In this document: positions 25,638 through 35,072 of the stretch, in pieces
Position numbering within the stretch: the stretch's first letter is position 1
Layout: every line of letters begins with the position of its first letter
The notes under the pieces: generated by a model
Told to the model about the DNA's origin: nothing
Database searches by the model: none
Seen by the model: the letters and a program-made list of their open reading frames with translations, nothing else
Made by a program: the position numbers and the translations under genes
Assembly (NCBI GenBank): GCA_023443455.1
Contig: JAEZUE010000107.1
Coordinates: 1-64,000 of the forward strand
Direction of reading: 5' to 3'
Source: Verrucomicrobiota bacterium
GTDB taxonomy: Bacteria > Verrucomicrobiota > Verrucomicrobiia > Opitutales > Opitutaceae
DNA: 64,000 nucleotides

Positions 25638-26744
25638 CTACTGCAGGTCCGGCATGCTAGAAGGAGGTGGATCCTCCACAAGCTCAAGAAAACGAAATGG
25701 ATACTCCAACGCGGCCGCCCCGCCGCCCGTCCCGGCCGATGCGGTGCGAAAGCCCGTTTTGGCGCTGCTGACGCCGCGGGAGAGGCTCGAGGTGCCGCCC
25801 TCGTCGGTGCTCACGACCGCGCGCAGCCGAAACTCCGTCTGCCGTTCCCTCACCGTCACCATGATTCCGAGCACCCTGGTCCGCACCCCCAGCATCGCAC
25901 CCTGCGGCAATTCCCCGACCTGTTCCGCCAGCTCGGCGAGCGAGCGAAAATACCGTGCCCCGCCCGTGCCCCGCTCGCCGTCCACCGTATCCAGCACGCG
26001 GGCCAGCGAAGCGAGCTGGCGCTCGTCGACCAGACCGCTTCCCCGCAGCGTCTCGTCCGACACGGTATTGAGATTGATCGTGCCGTCGCTCCAGAGGCTC
26101 ACCCGGCCGACAAACTGGTCGAAACGGGGGGTCGGGCGTCCGTGCTCGGTGAACATGAGGTCGGCGAACCCCTGGACGGCCGCCAGCTCGGCGAAGGAGC
26201 GCGGCGCGCGGTTGGCGGCCAGATGCGGCGGATCGCCCCGCAGGTAATCGTCGATCTCGGCGCCGTAGGGCCGCGGATTGTCGTCGGCATCGATCCAGTC
26301 GAGCAGGCTGTCGGTCAACACCTCGACCTCGCCCGCCTCGAACCCGAGGTCCGCGAACAGGGCCGTGACCGCCGGCTCGGCCAGGTCGGCGTCCTGCAAC
26401 GCGAGCTTCGCATTCTCGTCGGCGAATTCGACCGCGACCTCGCGCCCCGCACCGGGCTCGTAGCCGGCCTCGGCCAACGGCTCGGCCCAGCCCTGGGCCG
26501 GCGCGTACAAGGCGCCATCGATCTCCCGATACTGGGCGAGCACCGCCAACGTGGCCTCGAGGGCCGAATACGCCTCGCCGCGGAGCCGGTTGCGCTGCAC
26601 GTAATACCCCTCGCCCGCCATCTCCCCGAGCGCCCGTTCGCTGAACTTGAGCACGGCCGCGGCGGTCACGACGATGAGCACGAGCACGAACAGCAGGACC
26701 GAGCCGTTCCGGTGCCGCCGCAGCCAGGACGATGCGCCCCTCAT
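25638..26744 (-). CDS. gspK: T2SS minor pseudopilin GspK
   Basis: This 368-aa protein has a short basic leader ending in NG, then SVLLFVLVLIVVTAAAVLKF. As in other GspK proteins, the usual glutamate at position 5 of the mature protein is absent. A large alpha-helical periplasmic domain contains LTDSLLDWIDADDNPRPYGA and a helix-hairpin-helix-like part (LFADLGFEAGEVEVL). GspK caps the pseudopilus tip. It overlaps gspJ by 4 bases. Confidence 0.92.
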   Translation of the reverse strand: MRGASSWLRRHRNGSVLLFVLVLIVVTAAAVLKFSERALGEMAGEGYYVQRNRLRGEAYSALEATLAVLAQYREIDGALYAPAQGWAEPLAEAGYEPGAGREVAVEFADENAKLALQDADLAEPAVTALFADLGFEAGEVEVLTDSLLDWIDADDNPRPYGAEIDDYLRGDPPHLAANRAPRSFAELAAVQGFADLMFTEHGRPTPRFDQFVGRVSLWSDGTINLNTVSDETLRGSGLVDERQLASLARVLDTVDGERGTGGARYFRSLAELAEQVGELPQGAMLGVRTRVLGIMVTVRERQTEFRLRAVVSTDEGGTSSLSRGVSSAKTGFRTASAGTGGGAAALEYPFRFLELVEDPPPSSMPDLQ

Positions 26745-27733
26745 CGCAGCGGCGCCCCCCCCGGCGTGTCGGGCAGCGCGACCGAAACCTCGCGCGTGCG
26801 CCCCTGGTAGGTGAAGACGATGCGAATCCGTTGCGGCACTTGCCAGCCGCCCTGGCCGTCGGCCAGCGGCTGTTCGGCATGCTGCCAGGCGGAATTCTCC
26901 GCATCGTAGTAGTCGAAGGAAAGCATGCTCGCGAACGGCGAGAGCCGGGTCTTGCGCGGCCGCGCCTCGCCGTAGTCGTCTTCCAACTTCGACTTCCACA
27001 GCAGCACCAGCCCCTCCTCGGCGTTGACCTGCAGCGCACATTCGACCCGGGGGAGCGCCCGGCCCGGCCAAACGCATTGGCCGGGCGCCGCGTCGACCTC
27101 GAACATGAGCATCGGCGGCAGCCCGTCGTAGCCGTGCGGCGTACCGAAACGAAACCGTGGGCCGGTGGCGGCGGCCGCGTTCGCGGTCGCCGGAGCAGCC
27201 CCCCGCGGTCCATCCGGACCGGCCGTCTGGGGCAACCCGTCGGGGCCGGCATCGCGCACCCCCGGCGGCAACCGGCCACGCCCGCCCTGGTCCTGACCGG
27301 GCAACGCCTGTGCAAGCATCAGGCCCCAGCTCCAACCGACGCCCGCACCGTGGCTCACCGCCAGCCCCCTGCGCCCCGCCCCACCCGCGTCGACCCGAAC
27401 AAGCCCGCCGCGGGCGGCGCGCCGGATGCCGGCCGGCGATCGGCGCTGTCCCACCGAAGCGGTGGAACCGGTCGACGGCGATTGCTCGAGCACGACCGAC
27501 TGGTTGACCAGCGACTCCAGGAAGCGGGTGACGCCACGCACGTGACGGTCGAACAGACGGGACTCCGAGCCTCCGCTCCACAACTCCCCCATCGACAGCA
27601 CGAAGAAATTCACCGCCACCAGCAGCATCGCCGAGAGGGCCACGGCCAGCATCACCTCGAGCAAGGAGAAGCCCCGCACCCGGCGCATCCGGAAATAGGT
27701 GACAGAACGGTCGGTTGGTCGCGGCGGTTTCAT
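26741..27733 (-). CDS. gspJ: T2SS minor pseudopilin GspJ
   Basis: The 330-aa product has a prepilin leader ending in RG followed by FSLLEVMLAVALSAMLLVAV, with Glu at position 5. The domain behind it is longer than usual. It contains a Gly/Pro-rich insertion in the middle (GRLPPGVRDAGPDGLPQTAG) between two beta-rich parts (LSPFASMLSFDYYD; RIRIVFTYQGR). The choice of GspJ over other minor pseudopilins rests on gene order and size. It overlaps gspI by 4 bases. Confidence 0.85.
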   Translation of the reverse strand: MKPPRPTDRSVTYFRMRRVRGFSLLEVMLAVALSAMLLVAVNFFVLSMGELWSGGSESRLFDRHVRGVTRFLESLVNQSVVLEQSPSTGSTASVGQRRSPAGIRRAARGGLVRVDAGGAGRRGLAVSHGAGVGWSWGLMLAQALPGQDQGGRGRLPPGVRDAGPDGLPQTAGPDGPRGAAPATANAAAATGPRFRFGTPHGYDGLPPMLMFEVDAAPGQCVWPGRALPRVECALQVNAEEGLVLLWKSKLEDDYGEARPRKTRLSPFASMLSFDYYDAENSAWQHAEQPLADGQGGWQVPQRIRIVFTYQGRTREVSVALPDTPGGAPLR

Positions 27734-28233
27734 GTCCGTTTCTCCACCGCCACGCCGCGCCGCCGGCGGTCCTCCTCGATGCGCCGCTTCGCCTCCTCGA
27801 ACACCTCGCCTCGCTCCACCGGCTCCGACCACGACGGCCGCAGGACCGAGAGGCGTTCGTCATGGAGGAGCGGATCCGCGGCGGCGCCCTTCATCTCGAC
27901 GTGCAGGTCGAGCGTGAACAGGTCGGCGACGGCCGTGGGCTGGATCGAGACCGTCCAGCTCAGCACGGCGGCCGAGGGTGACCGGGTCTCCCCGCCCCGC
28001 TCGACCTCGACGCGGTCCGCCTGCAACAGGACCTGTTCGCGCACCCAGCGGACCTCCTGTTCGAAATCGCGGTTGGTCTTCACCGACTCGAGCCCCTCGA
28101 CGATGTTGAGGTAGGCGGAGACGAGCACCACCACCGCCAGAGCGAACAACGCCAGCGCGAGGAGCACCTCGAGCAACGTGAAGCCGGCCCGCCGATCCGG
28201 CCTGCCGCGGAGAAGATGACGCCCGCCGCTCAT
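27730..28233 (-). CDS. gspI: T2SS minor pseudopilin GspI
   Basis: A 167-aa protein with a prepilin cleavage site RAG/FTLLEVLLALALFALAVVVL. The globular part is small and charged, ending in an Arg-rich helix (EEAKRRIEEDRRRRG) that is not typical of GspI. ATG 28233 overlaps the gspH stop by 4 bases. GspI starts the tip complex with GspJ and GspK, and the gene order H-I-J-K matches other operons. Confidence 0.87.
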   Translation of the reverse strand: MSGGRHLLRGRPDRRAGFTLLEVLLALALFALAVVVLVSAYLNIVEGLESVKTNRDFEQEVRWVREQVLLQADRVEVERGGETRSPSAAVLSWTVSIQPTAVADLFTLDLHVEMKGAAADPLLHDERLSVLRPSWSEPVERGEVFEEAKRRIEEDRRRRGVAVEKRT

Positions 28234-28781
28234 GGAGCCCCTCCGGTCGGCGAGTCCTCGGACTGCAACATCGGCGCCCCGGTCCACGGGTCGATGACCA
28301 CAAGATGCTTCTGCTCCCCGAGCGAAAACTCGACCGCGAACGACTGGCACGAGCCATCGGGAAACACCCGCACGGCGGGCACCGGCCGCCGGGTCACGAG
28401 GGCGCCCCGAACGAGGATGAAATCGTTGGCCGCCACCTCCTCCGAAAACGTCGCCGAATACGCCGAATCCGCACCCTCCGACGCCGCCTCGACCGGCACC
28501 GCGGAAGTCCCCGCGGAATCCCCGATCACGAAGCTGCGGGATTCATCGTCCCACCCCAGCTCCACCTCCCGCCGGGTGGCGAGCGCCCGCTCCCGCGCCT
28601 GCGCCATCGCCCGCCAAAACGCCCCCTCGAATTCATCCGCCGGAGACGAACGGCCCAGCGAATCCACGCTGACCAGGAACATCGATCCGGCAATCGCGAC
28701 CAATGCGATCGCCAGAAGCATCTCCAGCAGGGTGAAGCCGCCGCGGCCGACGGACCGGTCGCATTGTGGAAGGTCGCTCAC
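28230..28781 (-). CDS. gspH: T2SS minor pseudopilin GspH
   Basis: A 183-aa protein with leader GRGG/FTLLEMLLAIALVAIAGSMF. The rest fits the GspH/FimT domain: a helix (AFWRAMAQARERALATRREV) then beta strands (VELGWDDESRSFVIG ... FAVEFSLGEQKHLVVIDPWTG). It overlaps gspG and gspI by 4 bases on each side, so translation is likely coupled. Confidence 0.9.
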   Translation of the reverse strand: MSDLPQCDRSVGRGGFTLLEMLLAIALVAIAGSMFLVSVDSLGRSSPADEFEGAFWRAMAQARERALATRREVELGWDDESRSFVIGDSAGTSAVPVEAASEGADSAYSATFSEEVAANDFILVRGALVTRRPVPAVRVFPDGSCQSFAVEFSLGEQKHLVVIDPWTGAPMLQSEDSPTGGAP

Positions 28782-29221
28782 CAGTTGCCGATGTCGTCGG
28801 CGGTGCCGCTCTGCCGATCCGGGCCGGCGGACCAGACGTCGTAGCTGCCCGCATTATGGGTGCCCGGATACTGGTAGAAATAGGTCGTGCCCCACGGGTC
28901 GGCCGGGAGCTTGCCGCCGTCGGTCTTGATGTAGGGTCCGCGCCAACGGTCGGCATTCGAGCCCGGTGCCGTGGCCAAGGCCTGCAATCCCTCCTCGGTC
29001 GTGGGATAGCCGCCCATCGCGATTTTGTAGCTGGTGAGCGGCACCTGCAGACTCTCCTTCACGAAGATCTTCGCCACCTGCTCCTGGTTTTGGCCGAAGA
29101 TCTTGTCGGCATTGACCACCGCCACCCCGGCCAGCAGCGCGATCAACGCGACGACGATGAGGATCTCGAATAGAGTGAACGCGGCACGCCGCGCGCGGGC
29201 GGTTTGAGGTTTGCGAAGCAT
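28778..29221 (-). CDS. gspG: T2SS major pseudopilin GspG
   Basis: The 147-aa product is the main pseudopilus subunit. After a basic leader (MLRKPQTARARRAA) it has FTLFEILIVVALIALLAGVAVV. The GspG-specific region follows: YPTTEEGLQAL, GPYIKTDGGKLPADPWGTTY and YDVWSAGPDRQSGTADDIGNW, with the calcium-site aspartates. The residue before the cleavage point is Ala, where Gly is almost universal. It is the first gene of the operon; 124 bases separate it from the gene before. Confidence 0.95.
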   Translation of the reverse strand: MLRKPQTARARRAAFTLFEILIVVALIALLAGVAVVNADKIFGQNQEQVAKIFVKESLQVPLTSYKIAMGGYPTTEEGLQALATAPGSNADRWRGPYIKTDGGKLPADPWGTTYFYQYPGTHNAGSYDVWSAGPDRQSGTADDIGNW

Positions 29222-29345
29222 GACGGGAAGATGGCCCCACCGTCCGGGGGCGGTCAAGAGGGCGCTGGAGCAGTCCCGCTGCCGAAACTGCGGCACGCCG
29301 ACCGCGGGCCCGCAACCGATGTGGCGACACCCGCCGCGCGCAAAC

Positions 29346-30782
29346 TCATCGACGGAAAAGCCCGAGAAGCGCACACAGACCGAGAAACCCGGGAATCAGC
29401 TGTTTCTGCTCGATGAGTTGCCAGATGGAGTCGCCCACATCGCCGACCTGCCCGGCGCTCAACAGATCGCTCAGCCCGGGGTAGTCGCCGAAGAAATCCC
29501 GGTACACCATCATCGCGGTGGCGAGCAGGACCAAGACGCAGATCAGCACGACGCCGATCGAGAGCGCCCACTTCCTCCTGCGTACCAGCCGGAGAGGGAG
29601 CAGCACCAAACCCGCCAACGCCGCCGACAGCGCGGTGCCCTCCCACTGGAAAAGCGCCTCGACATGGACATGCAGGCAGAAGAGATCGAGCAACAGCAAC
29701 AGGCCCCATATCGTCCAATAGAGCCGCGCCCCGGGTTCCCGCACGCCATCCAGCACCCGGAGCAAGACCGCCAAGGCGATCACGATCACTCCGTACATCG
29801 ACACCGCCGACACCATGAAGAGGTATCCATACGCCGCCCCGACCAGCACCCACCCGATGCGCCGCACCCCTGCGTGCCGGATCTTCGCCACGCCTGCCGC
29901 CGCGAGGTGCACCAGCAACAGCGCGCCGAGCAGAACCGCAAGATACCAAAGGGGCTCCAGCACCCAGACCCGCCGGAACGGGTTGGCCTCGTAACCGGCA
30001 AACCACTCCTTGCCTTCCCAGACAAAACCCGGACGAAGCATCAGCGACTGCGGGGCGATATCTTCGAAGCGATAACGCACCCAGCCGCGGCCGTCGCCCT
30101 CCCAGCCGAGCCGACGCCGGGGCGAGTCGACCCGCACGGACCCGTCGGGGGTGAAAAGATCGGGCGAGGCGAGATAGGGCGGCGGTGGCTCGAGCCCGTA
30201 GGAGGCTTCGATCCACGCAGGGAACCAGCACTGTTCACGCGCCGGAAAGATCGGTGGCGCCCAAGACCAACGCACCCGGAAAAATGCCGGACGGGGCGGC
30301 GGTAAAAAATCCACGACCGGCAGGAACGTCTCCGGGTGTTTCCGGCTCTGCCAGAACTCATTCTCCACCACGTAGTCGAACTGCACCCGGACTCCGGGCC
30401 TGAGCCCCGGAGTCTGCCGGAACGAATCATCCTCGATCTCGAAATCCGCCTCGCGCCAGCCCCCCTCGACGCTTCGCCAATCCGACCGCGGTCCCTCGAA
30501 CAACAAAGGTTGCCCCCGGTCGTTCTCAAGATGAAACGAGAGCTTCGCCCGCGCATCGATTGCCTGCCGCGTGCGATAGACGCCTCGAATCCGCAAGGTG
30601 GGCAGATACTCCGCGACGCCCCGAATCTCCACCTCATCGCTCGCCTCGTCGAAGGCAAACGAGGGTCCGTCGCCCGATCCCCAAGAAACCGTCCAGGTGA
30701 CGGGAACGGCCGCCCCGCTCTCGGCCGCGAGCGGGAGGAACAACAACGGAACGACAACCAACAGCATTCGTAGCAGTATCAT
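29346..30782 (-). CDS. Polytopic membrane protein with N-terminal periplasmic domain
   Basis: This 478-aa protein starts with a signal segment (MLLVVVPLLFLPLAA). A beta-rich soluble domain follows (about 25-300, with SFAFDEASDEVEIRGVAEYL and VRVQFDYVVENEFW), then about seven membrane helices. No known family is recognised. Its start overlaps the stop of the LtaS-like gene by 4 bases, so the two proteins are probably made together. It may provide membrane segments or a substrate path for that enzyme. Confidence 0.72.
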   Translation of the reverse strand: MILLRMLLVVVPLLFLPLAAESGAAVPVTWTVSWGSGDGPSFAFDEASDEVEIRGVAEYLPTLRIRGVYRTRQAIDARAKLSFHLENDRGQPLLFEGPRSDWRSVEGGWREADFEIEDDSFRQTPGLRPGVRVQFDYVVENEFWQSRKHPETFLPVVDFLPPPRPAFFRVRWSWAPPIFPAREQCWFPAWIEASYGLEPPPPYLASPDLFTPDGSVRVDSPRRRLGWEGDGRGWVRYRFEDIAPQSLMLRPGFVWEGKEWFAGYEANPFRRVWVLEPLWYLAVLLGALLLVHLAAAGVAKIRHAGVRRIGWVLVGAAYGYLFMVSAVSMYGVIVIALAVLLRVLDGVREPGARLYWTIWGLLLLLDLFCLHVHVEALFQWEGTALSAALAGLVLLPLRLVRRRKWALSIGVVLICVLVLLATAMMVYRDFFGDYPGLSDLLSAGQVGDVGDSIWQLIEQKQLIPGFLGLCALLGLFRR

Positions 30783-32143
30783 GGCGCGAGCAGGACTTCG
30801 GGTTGGCGCAACGCCATCAGTGTGAGGCTACGCGACGACACCGGTAGTTCATACTGGCCGATCCCCCCTTCGGGAGTGGTCTCGAGCGGGCCATAATAGA
30901 CTGACACGGTGCGCCCCTGGCGGCCCAGTCCGTTCCCCGTGAAGGTCAACGGCACCGGCAAACCCAGCGTCTCGAGGAACATCACCGGCACATCCTGCAG
31001 CCCCGCCACCGCCTCGATCCGGCGTTGTTCCCCGGGGAACCCGACCAGGATCAGGGGCACGGTGTCGTTGACCGGCCTCGGGGGCACCTGCTCCAGATAC
31101 GGCTCCAACATCCAGGTGATGCCGCTGTCATGGTCGGAATAGATCGCGATCAGACATTGATCCAACACCCCGAGCTGTTCGAGCTCGGCAAAAAAACCGG
31201 CGATCGCTTCGTCCACATAGCGCACCGACCGCACGTAGTCGTCCTCCACGGAGACAAATTCCCCGCCCTCCTTCTCCCGCACGTGCTGATAGGGATGATG
31301 GTTCGTCAGCAGGATGATATGCGCCATCGCCGGTCCGCTCTCGCCCGCGAGCTTCTGCGCCGCCTGGTGCAACACCGCTTTGTCCGAGATCCCCCAGCCG
31401 ACATGCTCCGTATTGTCGAGATCTTCACGAAAAAGGAATTCGTCATAACCGAGCGCGCTATGCGCAGGGCGCCGATGCCAGAAATGCCCGACATGGCCAT
31501 GCATCGACCAACAATGGTAGCCGGCCTGCTTCAACACCCGCGGCAGCGAGGGCACCTTGTCGAGCGGTTGGCTCACATAGACCGGTCGGCTGCGCAAGGG
31601 CACCAGCGAAGTCAGGACCAACGTTTCCCCATCCGTCGTGCGCCCGCCCGCCGTATTGTCGATGACATTGGAGAAATAGATGCTGTCCTTCGCCAGCGAC
31701 TCAAGAAACGGCATCAGCGGCTTCCCGTCCTTCCGCGAACCGATCACCAGACCGTCCACCGACTCCATCTGCAACAACACGACGTGCTTGCGCGGCGGCG
31801 CTACCACCGGCAACGCCAGCCGATCCTTCGCCAAATCCCGCAGATATGCCCGATAGGGTGCCGGATCCACATCCGAAAGCCGCGCCTGTTGCCACTGCCA
31901 ATAGCCGACCTGGCAGAAATCGAAAACGACATAGCCCGGCCCCCCGAGTTGCTCGATCAACAACGAGTTGATGAACCGCGCCCGCAGCCGTGGCCACTCG
32001 CGCGTCCACGCAAGACCCACCAGGACTCCCGCACACAGCAGCACCCACACATAGAACACAATCCGCCGCGCCCCCACGCGGGCCACCGCCGGGGCTTTCG
32101 CGCCAACCACCTCTGCGGACGGCTCTTCGCTACTGGTACGCAT
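30779..32143 (-). CDS. LtaS-like sulfatase-fold phosphotransferase
   Basis: The 454-aa product has one membrane helix (about 26-46) and an extracytoplasmic alkaline-phosphatase-like domain. The catalytic threonine motif GGRTTDGE and metal-binding segments MESVDG, LTNHHPY and YSDHDSGI match the LtaS/MdoB/OpgB group. These enzymes move glycerol-phosphate or phosphoethanolamine groups onto surface glycans. Classical LtaS has five membrane helices, and only one is seen here. ATG 32143 is chosen over an upstream in-frame start. The overlapping downstream membrane gene is a likely partner. The substrate is unknown. Confidence 0.87.
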   Translation of the reverse strand: MRTSSEEPSAEVVGAKAPAVARVGARRIVFYVWVLLCAGVLVGLAWTREWPRLRARFINSLLIEQLGGPGYVVFDFCQVGYWQWQQARLSDVDPAPYRAYLRDLAKDRLALPVVAPPRKHVVLLQMESVDGLVIGSRKDGKPLMPFLESLAKDSIYFSNVIDNTAGGRTTDGETLVLTSLVPLRSRPVYVSQPLDKVPSLPRVLKQAGYHCWSMHGHVGHFWHRRPAHSALGYDEFLFREDLDNTEHVGWGISDKAVLHQAAQKLAGESGPAMAHIILLTNHHPYQHVREKEGGEFVSVEDDYVRSVRYVDEAIAGFFAELEQLGVLDQCLIAIYSDHDSGITWMLEPYLEQVPPRPVNDTVPLILVGFPGEQRRIEAVAGLQDVPVMFLETLGLPVPLTFTGNGLGRQGRTVSVYYGPLETTPEGGIGQYELPVSSRSLTLMALRQPEVLLAP

Positions 32144-32274
32144 CCCGCCACCGTTGCACACCCGTAACATTTGCGTCGAGGATTCATTCGGCGGCGCTCA
32201 ACGAAAAGAACTGCCGGCCGCTGCAGCCATCCGCCTTGCGCTCCCCTTCCCGACCGTTTTCTCATCGCCACCCC

Positions 32275-33147
32275 ATGGAACTCATCGACGGCAACCAAAT
32301 CGCGGCCCAGATCGTCGCCGAACTCAAGGCCGAGGTCGCCGGCATCGCCGGCCGCAAGCCCTGCCTTGCGCTCGTGCGTGTCGGCGACGACCCCGCCTCC
32401 GTGTCCTACGTCAGGAAGAAGGACCAGATCGCCGCCGAGATCGGCATTGCCAGCCGCGTCATCCTCCCCCCCGTTTCCACCACCCAGGCCGAACTGCTCG
32501 CCCTCATCGACCAGCTCAATGCCGACCTCGCCGTCGACGGCATTCTCGTGCAGTCGCCCCTGCCCAAACCTATCGACGAGCTCACCGTCTTTCGCCGCGT
32601 CGCCCCACACAAGGACGTCGACGGCTTCCACACCGTGAACCTCGGCAAGGTCGCGCAGGAAGACGACTCCGGCTTCGTCGCCTGCACCCCCGCCGGCATC
32701 ATGGAACTGCTCGCCCGCTCCGGCGTGAAACTCGCCGGCAAACACGTCGTCGTGCTCGGCCGCAGCCTCATCGTCGGCAAGCCGGTGGCGCTGCTCGCCC
32801 TCCAGAAGAAGGAATGGGCCAACGCCACCGTGACCGTCTGCCATTCCCAGACCGCCGATCTGCCGGCCATCACCCGCCAGGCCGATGTGCTCATCGCCGC
32901 GATCGGCCGCCCCGAATTCGTCACCGCCGACATGGTCAAGCCGGGCGCGGTGGTCGTCGATGTCGGCATCAACCGCGTGCCCGACCCCACCCGCAAGACC
33001 GGGTACCGACTCACTGGCGACGTCCATTTCCCGACCGTCTCGCCCCTCTGCGCGAAGATCACGCCCGTGCCCGGCGGCGTGGGCCCGATGACCGTGGCGA
33101 TGCTGATGCAGAACACGGTGAAGGCTTGGCGCAGCACCCGCGCCTGA
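32275..33147 (+). CDS. folD: Methylenetetrahydrofolate dehydrogenase/cyclohydrolase
   Basis: This bifunctional cytoplasmic enzyme interconverts methylene-, methenyl- and formyl-tetrahydrofolate using NADP. The 290-aa length is typical. Family motifs are present: VGDDPASVSYVRKKDQIA with the catalytic Lys, GILVQSPLPKPID, PHKDVDGFHTVNLG, VVLGRSLIVGKPVALLAL and TPVPGGVGPMTVAML. ATG 32275 follows a pyrimidine-rich leader with no Shine-Dalgarno sequence. It is divergent from the LtaS-like gene. Confidence 0.98.
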   Translation: MELIDGNQIAAQIVAELKAEVAGIAGRKPCLALVRVGDDPASVSYVRKKDQIAAEIGIASRVILPPVSTTQAELLALIDQLNADLAVDGILVQSPLPKPIDELTVFRRVAPHKDVDGFHTVNLGKVAQEDDSGFVACTPAGIMELLARSGVKLAGKHVVVLGRSLIVGKPVALLALQKKEWANATVTVCHSQTADLPAITRQADVLIAAIGRPEFVTADMVKPGAVVVDVGINRVPDPTRKTGYRLTGDVHFPTVSPLCAKITPVPGGVGPMTVAMLMQNTVKAWRSTRA

Positions 33148-33295
33148 TCGCTTGCGCCCCGAGCCCGGCGCCGCGCCCCGCTGCGTAGTGCCGAACTTAC
33201 GGCGTTTTCACCGCGAACACCGGACCCGTCGTCAACCTCCGCTTGCCGCCGCGTCCCGTTTCGCCTTCACTGCCGCCCCCCCAGCCGATCCCCCG

Positions 33296-34414
33296 ATGTC
33301 CAAACCCAAAATCCTCGTCGTCGACGACCAGCCGGTGAACGTCCAGCTGCTGCGCCGCAAGCTGGAGCGCGAAGGCATGGAAGTGCTGTCGACCAGCCGG
33401 GGCACCGAGGCGTTGCAGATCGCCCTCGAGCAGATGCCCGACCTCATCCTGCTCGACGTGATGATGCCCGACATGAACGGCTTCGAGGTCTGCCACCGGC
33501 TGAAACAATCGGTCGCCACCCGCTCGATACCGGTCATCTTCATCACCGCCCGCACCTCCAAGGAAAGCAAACTCGAGGGGCTCAACGTCGGCGCCGTCGA
33601 CTACATCACCAAACCCATCGACCTCGACGAAACCGTCGCCCGCGTGCAGACCCAGCTGCGTTTCGTGTCGATGAACCGCGAGCTGCTGGTGCTCCAACGC
33701 CGCCTCGCCGAGGCCCGCCGCTCCGCCAGCGTCGGCGCGATCACCCAGGGCATCTCCCACAATCTCAACAATCTGCTGGGCGTCGTCATCGGCTATCTCG
33801 ACCTGATCAAGACCTACTACGACCGCCCCGAACTGGTGAAGAAGAACGCCGAGGCGGTCGACCAGGCGATCAACCGCATCGTCAACATCCTCCGCCAGCT
33901 CAGCACCGTCGCGATCAAGTCCCGCACCTCCCTCTCCCAGACCAATCTCCAGAAACTGCTCGAAGACGCCGTCAAACGCTACCAGTCGGAATTCAAGATC
34001 AACGACCCCGTCACCATCGACAACCCCTTGGGCGAGTTCGAGCTCACCACCAGCGTCGAGGTGATGGAGGAGGCGCTCGCGAAGCTGCTCGTCAACGCGT
34101 GGGAAGCCTACGGCGACGACCACAAGGGGCCGCGCCCCATCACCCTGCAGACCGCGATCAACCCCGACCACCCCGACGGCGAGATGATCGAGATCGACAT
34201 CCTCGACAGCGGGCGCGGCATCGACCCGAAGATCCGCGACCACATGTTCGAACCCTTCACCAGCACCAAACATACCGTCGGTGTCGGCATGGGCCTGACC
34301 GTCGCCCGGCATTCGCTGCGCAGCATCGGCGGCAACCTCGAACTGGTCGACCGCACCGAAGGCGGCGTCAAGGCCACCGTGCTCCATCCGCGCAAGGCCT
34401 CCCCGGCCGGTTGA
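33296..34414 (+). CDS. Receiver-first histidine kinase
   Basis: A 372-aa soluble protein in which the receiver domain comes first (ILVVDDQ at 6-12, D54 in ILLDVMMPDM, KPID). A short coiled coil leads into a HisKA-like helix with GISHNLNNLLG (His155), where most kinases read HE/DFNN. The HATPase domain follows, with LVNAWEAY, DSGRGIDP and GVGMGLTVAR. Such proteins can be driven by an upstream kinase rather than by a ligand. A second protein of the same layout is encoded at 42490. ATG 33296 directly precedes the receiver. Confidence 0.9.
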   Translation: MSKPKILVVDDQPVNVQLLRRKLEREGMEVLSTSRGTEALQIALEQMPDLILLDVMMPDMNGFEVCHRLKQSVATRSIPVIFITARTSKESKLEGLNVGAVDYITKPIDLDETVARVQTQLRFVSMNRELLVLQRRLAEARRSASVGAITQGISHNLNNLLGVVIGYLDLIKTYYDRPELVKKNAEAVDQAINRIVNILRQLSTVAIKSRTSLSQTNLQKLLEDAVKRYQSEFKINDPVTIDNPLGEFELTTSVEVMEEALAKLLVNAWEAYGDDHKGPRPITLQTAINPDHPDGEMIEIDILDSGRGIDPKIRDHMFEPFTSTKHTVGVGMGLTVARHSLRSIGGNLELVDRTEGGVKATVLHPRKASPAG

Positions 34415-34475
34415 GCGCGCGCCGCCGGATGCCCCGGCCCACGCCCCCCACCGGCCCCACCGTCGCCGGCCGACC

Positions 34476-35072
34476 ATGACCCGCCTCGCCCAGCAGCTCC
34501 GTTTCCTCCTCGAGATCGACAAGCTCAAGGAGATCCGCCGCCAGAACCTCACCGTGGTCTCGCGCCGGCAGGAAACCGACGCCGAGCACGCCTGGCACGT
34601 CACCATCATGGCGGTACTCCTGGCCGAGCACGCCAACGGCGACACCCTCGACCTGCTGCGGGTCGTCAAGATGCTCCTCGTCCACGACCTGGTGGAGATC
34701 GACGCGGGCGACACCTTCGCCTACGACACCGCCGGCGCCGCCACCCAGCACGAGCGCGAAGCCCGCGCCGCCGACCGCCTCTTCCCCCTGCTCCCGCCCG
34801 ACCAGGCCGCCGAATACCGCGCGCTCTGGGACGAGTTCGAGGAGCGTGCCACGCCCGAGTCCCGCTACGCGCACGCCATGGACCGGGTTCTCCCGATCCT
34901 GCTCAACGCCGCCACCGAGGGCGCCGCCTGGCGCCGGCACGGCGTCACCGCCGACCGGGTACTGGCGCGCAACCGGATCGCCGCCGAAGGCTGTGCCCCC
35001 CTCTGGGCGGAAGCCGAGCGGGTGGTCGCCGCGGCGGTCGCCGCCGGCCACCTGCCGCCCGCGCCGCGCTGA
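34476..35072 (+). CDS. HD-domain hydrolase, YfbR-like
   Basis: This 198-aa protein belongs to the HD-domain group containing 5'-deoxynucleotidase YfbR. Metal ligands are visible as H38 (DAEHAW), H70-D71 (LLVHDLVEIDAGD) and a late Asp (AMDRVLP). E74 and D79 also match the group. It probably removes phosphate from nucleotides or a related metabolite. It lies 61 bases after the kinase gene. Its stop is directly next to the end of the convergent downstream gene. Confidence 0.85.
   Translation: MTRLAQQLRFLLEIDKLKEIRRQNLTVVSRRQETDAEHAWHVTIMAVLLAEHANGDTLDLLRVVKMLLVHDLVEIDAGDTFAYDTAGAATQHEREARAADRLFPLLPPDQAAEYRALWDEFEERATPESRYAHAMDRVLPILLNAATEGAAWRRHGVTADRVLARNRIAAEGCAPLWAEAERVVAAAVAAGHLPPAPR

Noticed and set aside
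29228..29257. Sigma-70 promoter of gspG (TTGACC with CATCTT)
   Set aside because: The -10 element is poor. If it were real, the transcript would start at the ATG itself. The evidence is too weak to list.
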